From: an uncultured Flavobacteriales bacterium
GTDB lineage: Bacteria; Bacteroidota; Bacteroidia; Flavobacteriales; UBA1820
Reading direction: 5' to 3'
Length of the DNA: 18,566 nucleotides
NCBI GenBank assembly: GCA_902478645.1
Contig: CABSLV010000032.1
Location: forward strand, 1-18,566
Position numbers and translations under genes: made by a program
The notes under the pieces: generated by a model
What the model was told of the DNA's origin: nothing
Database searches by the model: none
The model's input: the letters and a program-made list of their open reading frames with translations, nothing else
Part shown: one piece after another, positions 14,528 to 18,566 of the stretch
Layout: every line of letters starts with the position of its first letter
Position numbering within the stretch: the first letter of the stretch is position 1

Positions 14528-15246
14528 TACGTTGTCTGATCATCGACCCCGACCCTTCGGCACGCAAGGCTCTCTCGCGCGAACTGTCGCGTCACGAGCA
14601 GTTCAGCATCGCCGGAATGTACGATTCGCCGCAGGACGTACCCTTTGCGGTAAACCGCCTGACCACCGATGTGCTGTTCATCGAAGTGGTGCTCCCGGGG
14701 CAAAACGGACTGGACTACATCCGCACGATGGAAAACCCGCCGCTGACCGTGATCACCACCCCGTATCGGGAATACGCCGTCGAATGTTTCGAACTGGACA
14801 TTACCGACTACCTGATCAAACCGGTCGAACCGGCACGTCTGCTCAAGACCCTGTCCAAGATAGAACGCATCCTGCCCGAGCGGAAAAAACACCCGCTTAC
14901 GCTCTCCGAATCGTCGTCCCGGCCCGAGGGAGGCGGCGACCACCTGTTCATCCGTGCGGACAAGAAACAGGTAAAACTCTACTACAACGATATCCTGTTC
15001 GTGGAGAGCATCAAGGACTATATCTGCATCCACACCGTCTCCGGACAGTACATCATCCACCAGACCTTGTCCGGATTTACTGCCGCGCTGCCGCAAGACC
15101 GGTTCCTGCGCATCCACCGTTCATACACGGTATCCATCGCATGGATCGAATCGCTCTCGGGATCGACCCTTCGTCTGGCCGGGCGCGACCTGCCCATCGG
15201 GCGGAACTACCTGGCTTCGGCGCGCAAACGCATTCTGGGCGAGTAA
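14524..15246 (+). CDS. LytTR-family response regulator with Glu at the phospho-acceptor position
   Basis: The 240-residue protein has a receiver domain (about 1-120) and a LytTR DNA-binding domain (about 137-238, DHLFIRADKKQVKLYYNDILFVES through RFLRIHRSYTVS). The receiver keeps D8 of the acidic pocket (IIDPDP), the switch Thr in VITTPY (about 77-78) and K99 in YLIKP. The strand that normally ends in the phosphorylated Asp reads DVLFIEVVLPGQNG, with Glu at position 54. The neighbouring acidic-pair position is Pro9. It may be constitutively active or act without a kinase; no histidine kinase is adjacent. The start overlaps the YihY stop by 4 nt. In LytTR proteins the output domain binds short direct repeats; the target here is unknown, with the operon itself one candidate. 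Confidence 0.9.
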   Translation: MIRCLIIDPDPSARKALSRELSRHEQFSIAGMYDSPQDVPFAVNRLTTDVLFIEVVLPGQNGLDYIRTMENPPLTVITTPYREYAVECFELDITDYLIKPVEPARLLKTLSKIERILPERKKHPLTLSESSSRPEGGGDHLFIRADKKQVKLYYNDILFVESIKDYICIHTVSGQYIIHQTLSGFTAALPQDRFLRIHRSYTVSIAWIESLSGSTLRLAGRDLPIGRNYLASARKRILGE

Positions 15247-15329
15247 TCGGTTTCTGTCTTCCCCGCGCGCATCCTCCGACACTCTCCTTGCCTCCGCAAC
15301 TTCCGACGGTTTTTTTTTGGCCGCCGGCG

Positions 15330-15359
15330 TGTCATTTTGTCATTTCCGATCTGCCATTT
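15330..15359 (+). promoter_or_regulatory. Direct repeats TGYCATTT upstream of groES
   Basis: TGTCATTT at 15330-15337 and 15338-15345 and TGCCATTT at 15352-15359 lie 15-44 bp upstream of the -24 box. They could be binding sites for an activator, but they are very close for a sigma-54 enhancer. A run of nine T's (15310-15318) just before them may end transcription of the LytTR operon, though no proper stem precedes it. Confidence 0.3.
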
Positions 15360-15373
15360 CCTGCCAAAAGCGG

Positions 15374-15391
15374 TTTGGCACGCTATGTGCT
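15374..15391 (+). promoter_or_regulatory. Sigma-54-like -24/-12 promoter of groES-groEL
   Basis: TTTGGCAC (15374-15381), GCTAT, then GTGCT (15387-15391) places GG (15377-15378) and GC (15389-15390) exactly 10 bp apart, as in TGGCAC-N5-TTGCW. The start point would be near 15402, with a 44-nt leader. No TAnnTTTG is found in this leader. An inverted repeat TGCCAAA-AGCGG-TTTGGCA (15362-15380) overlaps the -24 box and could be a repressor site. Confidence 0.5.
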
Positions 15392-15445
15392 GATAGGTGG
15401 GTAAACGAAAAAAATCGGAAAATCAACTAAAATACCAAAAGTAAA

Positions 15446-15724
15446 ATGGCAAATCTGAACATCAAACCATTGGCCGACAGAGTGCTGGTAGAACCCCTGG
15501 AGGCAGAGACGAAAACGGCTTCGGGCATCATCATCCCCGACTCGGCAAAAGAAAAACCGCAGCAGGGCATTGTCATGGCAGTGGGTGCCGGCAAAAAGGA
15601 CGAGCCGATGACGGTCAAAGTGGGCGACAAGGTGCTCTACGGCAAATATTCCGGCAACGAGATCTCGGTGGACGGCAAGAAATACCTCATCATGCACGAA
15701 TCCGACATTTTCGCCATCATCTGA
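15446..15724 (+). CDS. groES: Co-chaperonin GroES (Hsp10)
   Basis: This is the 92-residue lid of the chaperonin, forming a heptamer that caps the GroEL ring in the presence of ATP in the cytoplasm. The protein matches the family throughout: NIKPLADRVLVEPLEAETKTASGIIIPDSAKEKPQQG (with the mobile loop at about 17-32), VMAVGAG, VKVGDKVLYGKYSG and the C-terminal YLIMHESDIFAII. The start at 15446 follows an A-rich leader without a Shine-Dalgarno site, normal for Bacteroidetes. It is followed by groEL after 53 nt, the usual operon. A sigma-54-like site and an inverted repeat precede it; no CIRCE element was seen. Confidence 0.98.
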   Translation: MANLNIKPLADRVLVEPLEAETKTASGIIIPDSAKEKPQQGIVMAVGAGKKDEPMTVKVGDKVLYGKYSGNEISVDGKKYLIMHESDIFAII

Positions 15725-15777
15725 TTTCACACCAAGCAGTAAAAAACATCAACCCTTAAAAAAACGAAGAAAACAAA

Positions 15778-17406
15778 ATGGCTAAAGATATCAAATACAA
15801 TCTCGATGCACGCGACGGGCTGCGCCGCGGCGTAGACCAGTTGGCCAACACGGTAAAGGTAACCCTGGGACCGAAAGGCCGCAATGTAGTGATCGACAAG
15901 GCATTCGGTGGCCCTCAGATCACCAAGGACGGCGTAACGGTTGCCAAGGAGATCGAACTGTCCGACCGTCTGGAAAACATGGGCGCCCAGATGCTCAAAC
16001 AGGTGGCTTCGAAGACCAACGACCTGGCCGGTGACGGTACTACCACGGCTACGGTGCTGGCACAGGCCATCGTGAAGGAAGGTTTGAAGAACGTGGCTGC
16101 CGGCGCCAACCCGCTGGACCTGAAACGCGGTATCGACAAAGCCGTGGCTGCTACGGTGGAAAACCTCAAGAAACAGGCACAGAAGGTGGGCAACGACCCC
16201 GAAAAGATCAAACAGGTAGCCGCTATCTCGGCCAACAACGACGAGACGATCGGTGAACTGATCGCCGAGGCTTTCTCGAAAGTGGGCAAGGAAGGCGTCA
16301 TCACGGTCGAAGAGGCCAAAGGCATGGATACGACGGTGGACGTGGTGGAAGGTATGCAGTTCGACCGCGGCTATATCTCCCCGTATTTCGTGACCAACAC
16401 CGAAAAGATGAACGCCGTACTGGAAGACCCCTACGTGCTGCTGTACGACAAGAAGATTTCCTCGATGAAGGAACTCCTGCCCATCCTCGAACCGGTGGTA
16501 CAGGCTGGCCGTTCGCTGATGATCATCGCCGAGGATGTAGACGGCGAGGCTTTGGCTACCCTGGTGGTAAACCGTCTGCGCGGCACGATCAAGGTTTGCG
16601 CCGTGAAAGCTCCGGGCTTCGGCGACCGTCGTAAAGCCATGCTGGAGGACATCGCTATCCTCACCGGCGGTACGGTGATCAGCGAAGAGCGCGGCTACAC
16701 GCTGGAAAACTCGACCATCGACATGCTGGGTACGGCCCGCACCGTTACGGTGGACAAGGACAACACGACCATCGTCGGCGGAAAAGGCTCCTCGGAAGCT
16801 ATCGAAGAGCGCGTAAAACAGATCCGGGCTCAGATCGAAACCACCACGTCGGACTACGACCGCGAAAAACTGCAGGAACGTTTGGCCAAACTGGCCGGTG
16901 GCGTAGCCGTATTGTACGTGGGTGCTGCTTCCGAAGTGGAAATGAAGGAGAAGAAAGACCGCGTGGATGATGCCCTGCACGCTACCCGTGCTGCCGTAGA
17001 GGAAGGTATCGTTCCTGGAGGTGGTGTAGCTCTGGTTCGTTCCAAAGAGGCCATCAAGACGGTAAAAGCCGAAAACAAAGATGAGCAGACCGGTGTGGAA
17101 ATCGTCCTGCGCGCCATCGAAGAACCCTTGCGCACCATTGTGAACAACGCGGGCGGAGAAGGTTCCGTCGTAGTGGCCAAAGTGGAGGCCGGCGAGGGAG
17201 ACTTCGGATTCAATGCCAAGACCGACGAATACGTCAACATGTTCCAGGCCGGTATCATCGACCCGACGAAGGTAACCCGTGTGGCTTTGGAGAATGCCGC
17301 TTCGGTAGCAGGCATGATCCTGACCACGGAAGCTGCCATCGTTGACATCAAGGAGGAAAATCCGGCTCCCGCTGCTCCGATGGGTGGCATGGGCGGCATG
17401 ATGTAA
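15778..17406 (+). CDS. groEL: Chaperonin GroEL (Hsp60)
   Basis: This 542-residue subunit forms the double heptameric ring that folds non-native proteins with GroES and ATP. Visible are VTLGPKGRNVV (29-38), D51 and the DGTTTATVLA nucleotide loop (D86), the apical segment RGYISPYFVTN, KAPGFGDRRKAMLEDIAILTGG, and AVEEGIVPGGGVAL ahead of the C-terminal equatorial domain. The tail ends in the Met-Gly-rich repeat GGMGGMM. Length and sequence are typical and intact. It is cotranscribed with groES and followed by a strong terminator. The long open frame on the opposite strand is a codon-bias shadow. Confidence 0.99.
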   Translation: MAKDIKYNLDARDGLRRGVDQLANTVKVTLGPKGRNVVIDKAFGGPQITKDGVTVAKEIELSDRLENMGAQMLKQVASKTNDLAGDGTTTATVLAQAIVKEGLKNVAAGANPLDLKRGIDKAVAATVENLKKQAQKVGNDPEKIKQVAAISANNDETIGELIAEAFSKVGKEGVITVEEAKGMDTTVDVVEGMQFDRGYISPYFVTNTEKMNAVLEDPYVLLYDKKISSMKELLPILEPVVQAGRSLMIIAEDVDGEALATLVVNRLRGTIKVCAVKAPGFGDRRKAMLEDIAILTGGTVISEERGYTLENSTIDMLGTARTVTVDKDNTTIVGGKGSSEAIEERVKQIRAQIETTTSDYDREKLQERLAKLAGGVAVLYVGAASEVEMKEKKDRVDDALHATRAAVEEGIVPGGGVALVRSKEAIKTVKAENKDEQTGVEIVLRAIEEPLRTIVNNAGGEGSVVVAKVEAGEGDFGFNAKTDEYVNMFQAGIIDPTKVTRVALENAASVAGMILTTEAAIVDIKEENPAPAAPMGGMGGMM

Positions 17407-17440
17407 TCCCTCTGGCGAGATAACACACATGTATTCACAA

Positions 17441-17487
17441 GCTCGGGGCTTGTACCTTTCGGTACAAGCCCCGAGCATTTTTATTTA
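17441..17487 (+). terminator. Rho-independent terminator of groES-groEL
   Basis: A perfect 16-bp stem, 17441-17456 with 17461-17476, has the stable TTTC loop and is followed by ATTTTTATTTA. It lies 34 nt after the groEL stop and directly before the convergent end of the glycosylase gene. Confidence 0.92.
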
Positions 17488-17490
17488 CCT

Positions 17491-18102
17491 CTATCCAAGG
17501 AAAAAACGCCACGGGAAAAGGGCTGCCTCCCCCGCATAGTCCACCCCGATGCGAGACCCTGTGTGGATCGCTTCGGCCGGGACACTTTCCCCTTTCGCCA
17601 CGAACAGCGAAGGATCGTCGCACGGGACCCCGTACAACGACTTGTCCACCCCCAGGGCAATGCAAAGCTTTCCCGGACCGTTGGCCAAGGCTTTTTTCCG
17701 GGCGGCCGACAACTCCTGGTACGGCATGGAGAAACGGCGCATGGAGGCCACGTCGCGTCCCTGCAATATCTCTACGGCCCGGATGAGCACCGCCTCTCCC
17801 GAGCCTTCCGCCCCGGAAACGATGTTCAGACAGTGGTACATCCCGTAGGTAAAATACACGTAGTACACCCCTCCGGGGGAAAACATCACGCGGGTACGCG
17901 GCGTGCAACGCCCCTGGTTGGCATGGCAGGCAGGGTCGCCCTGCCCCATGTACGCTTCCGTCTCCGTAATGCGCGCTACGATCCCGTCCCGGGGACGCAC
18001 CAACAGGCATCCGAGCAGGGCCGGAGCGAGAGCCAAGGCGTCGCGGGAGGAGAAAAACTCCCGCGGCAGGGGCGTAAGGGGAGGTATGCTGTCGAAGTTC
18101 AT
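17491..18102 (-). CDS. mpg: DNA-3-methyladenine glycosylase (AAG/MPG family)
   Basis: This 203-residue enzyme excises alkylated purines such as 3-methyladenine and hypoxanthine from DNA, starting base-excision repair. The family motifs are clear: ALLGCLLVR, ARITETEAYMGQGDPACHA (with the catalytic Glu), RVMFSPGGVYYVYFTYGMYHCLNIV, AVLIRAVEI, NGPGKLCIALGV and the C-terminal GSRIGVDYAG followed by PWRFFLG. The common TRRN before VMF is changed to TPRTR. I use the ATG at 18102 (MNFDSIPPLTPLPREFF); the open frame continues 55 codons upstream without family similarity. The ABC-F gene on the same strand ends 122 nt upstream; whether they are cotranscribed is open. The symbol follows common usage for this family. 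Confidence 0.93.
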   Translation of the reverse strand: MNFDSIPPLTPLPREFFSSRDALALAPALLGCLLVRPRDGIVARITETEAYMGQGDPACHANQGRCTPRTRVMFSPGGVYYVYFTYGMYHCLNIVSGAEGSGEAVLIRAVEILQGRDVASMRRFSMPYQELSAARKKALANGPGKLCIALGVDKSLYGVPCDDPSLFVAKGESVPAEAIHTGSRIGVDYAGEAALFPWRFFLG

Positions 18103-18149
18103 TTTCGGTATCCGCTGTTTGCCGCCCGGTGGGAGGAATCCGGTTTGCG

Positions 18150-18170
18150 TCCGGGAAAGAAAGTCCCGGA
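18150..18170. repeat. Small inverted repeat between the ABC-F gene and mpg
   Basis: TCCGGGA (18150-18156) and TCCCGGA (18164-18170) are perfect inverted arms around a 7-nt loop. Neither strand has a T-run after the stem, so it is not a classical terminator; its role is unknown. Confidence 0.4.
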
Positions 18171-18224
18171 AGGGGGAAATTTCTCGTCCGCCGCCGGCCA
18201 ATGAGAGGGGCTGCGAAGAGTGGC

Positions 18225-18566
18225 TTACCCCTCCAGGGCGTCGAGGGCTTCCTGTGCCTTTTCCCAAGCGGTCATTTGCCGCTCGAGCGACTGTTTCAGC
18301 CGGGCATAGCGGTCGAAATCGTCCTGCGAAGGGACAAAACCGGCGGTGGAAAACTGCTGGTCCATCTGTTTTATCTCGCCTTCGAGCCGTTCGATCTCCT
18401 GTTCGTGCTTTTTCACCTCGTTCCGGGCCCGGCGCAATGCCTTCTCCGCCTCTTTCTGCTCGGCCCAGGACAACTGGGATTCGTTGGTTTGGGTCGCGGG
18501 TGCGGCCGGTTTGTCGGCCGGGGGGCGGGAAGCAGGGGTAGCCTGCGGCTCGGGGGAGCTTTGCTG
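18225..18566 (-). CDS. ABC-F family ATPase, C-terminal part (cut by the window edge)
   Basis: Only the last 113 codons are in the window; the reading frame is open to base 18566 with no start. The visible part begins with a low-complexity Pro/Ala/Gln/Ser linker (about 30 residues), then LSWAEQKEAEKALRRARNEV. A long alternating charged coiled-coil hairpin follows (HEQEIERLEGEIKQMDQQF, then a FVPSQDDFDRYARLKQSLE turn), ending EALDALEG. This is the C-terminal DNA/ribosome-binding coiled coil of Uup-type ABC-F proteins (ABC_tran_CTD), which act on translating ribosomes. The ATPase modules lie outside, so the exact subfamily cannot be given. Confidence 0.8.
   Translation of the reverse strand, partial: QQSSPEPQATPASRPPADKPAAPATQTNESQLSWAEQKEAEKALRRARNEVKKHEQEIERLEGEIKQMDQQFSTAGFVPSQDDFDRYARLKQSLERQMTAWEKAQEALDALEG

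Noticed and set aside
15247..15445. CIRCE (HrcA) operator before groES
   Set aside because: No TTAGCACTC-N9-GAGTGCTAA or close variant is present; the inverted repeat at 15362-15380 has a different sequence and spacing.
15727..17478. 583-codon open frame antisense to groEL
   Set aside because: Long antisense frames opposite groEL are a familiar artefact of biased codons. It is His/Phe/Val rich without a known domain.
18103..18267. 55-codon N-terminal extension of the glycosylase
   Set aside because: The family begins near MNFDSIPPL (18102), and the extension lacks similarity and contains an inverted repeat.

Overview
The window looks like chromosome of a gut-type Bacteroidetes, most likely Rikenellaceae/Alistipes-like. 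The reasons are: moderately high GC; promoters of the Bacteroidetes type (-33 TTTG, 19-21 bp, -7 TAnnTTTG) and A-rich leaders instead of strong Shine-Dalgarno sites; a lipoprotein of the 6-bladed beta-propeller (DUF5128-like) family; an AraR/NrtR-like Nudix regulator; and a GroEL ending in GGMGGMM. The genus is inference only. No phage, insertion sequence, CRISPR, tRNA or rRNA was seen.

Layout. 1-1.4 kb: mnmA (minus), divergent from a 93-residue conserved-looking small protein (plus). 2.0-4.1 kb: an exported protein with helical repeats and about seven WG repeats. 4.2-6.4 kb (minus): a GNAT acetyltransferase, a TrkA/KtrA-type K+ regulatory subunit with no channel gene beside it, and an exported protein of unknown function. 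6.76-8.7 kb (plus): a beta-propeller lipoprotein and an Lrp/AsnC regulator. 8.78-12.5 kb (minus): two tandem paralogues, each an exported calcineurin-like phosphoesterase fused to a PQQ/BamB-like beta-propeller. 12.86-15.25 kb (plus): a tight cluster of a degenerate Nudix regulator, a YihY-family membrane protein and a LytTR response regulator whose phospho-acceptor Asp is replaced by Glu. 15.4-17.4 kb: groES-groEL. 17.5-18.57 kb (minus): a 3-methyladenine DNA glycosylase and the C-terminal end of an ABC-F ATPase cut by the window edge.

Non-coding structure is the most interesting part. A roughly 85-bp palindromic repeat unit carries a complete Bacteroidetes promoter embedded next to a hairpin. 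It occurs as a tandem pair before the beta-propeller lipoprotein (6550-6717) and again, with a decayed partner, before the Nudix-YihY-LytTR cluster (12721-12827). A second repeat type, a long perfect hairpin with a shared core and compensatory base changes, sits between both convergent gene pairs (4137-4195, 8719-8759) and probably acts as a bidirectional terminator. The groES leader has no visible housekeeping promoter or CIRCE, but has a correctly spaced sigma-54-like -24/-12 site overlapped by a 7-bp inverted repeat.

There is no single obvious new multi-gene defence or metabolic system. The candidates for novelty are the promoter-bearing repeat, the Nudix-YihY-LytTR operon, the apparent sigma-54 control of groESL, and the duplicated phosphoesterase-propeller pair.
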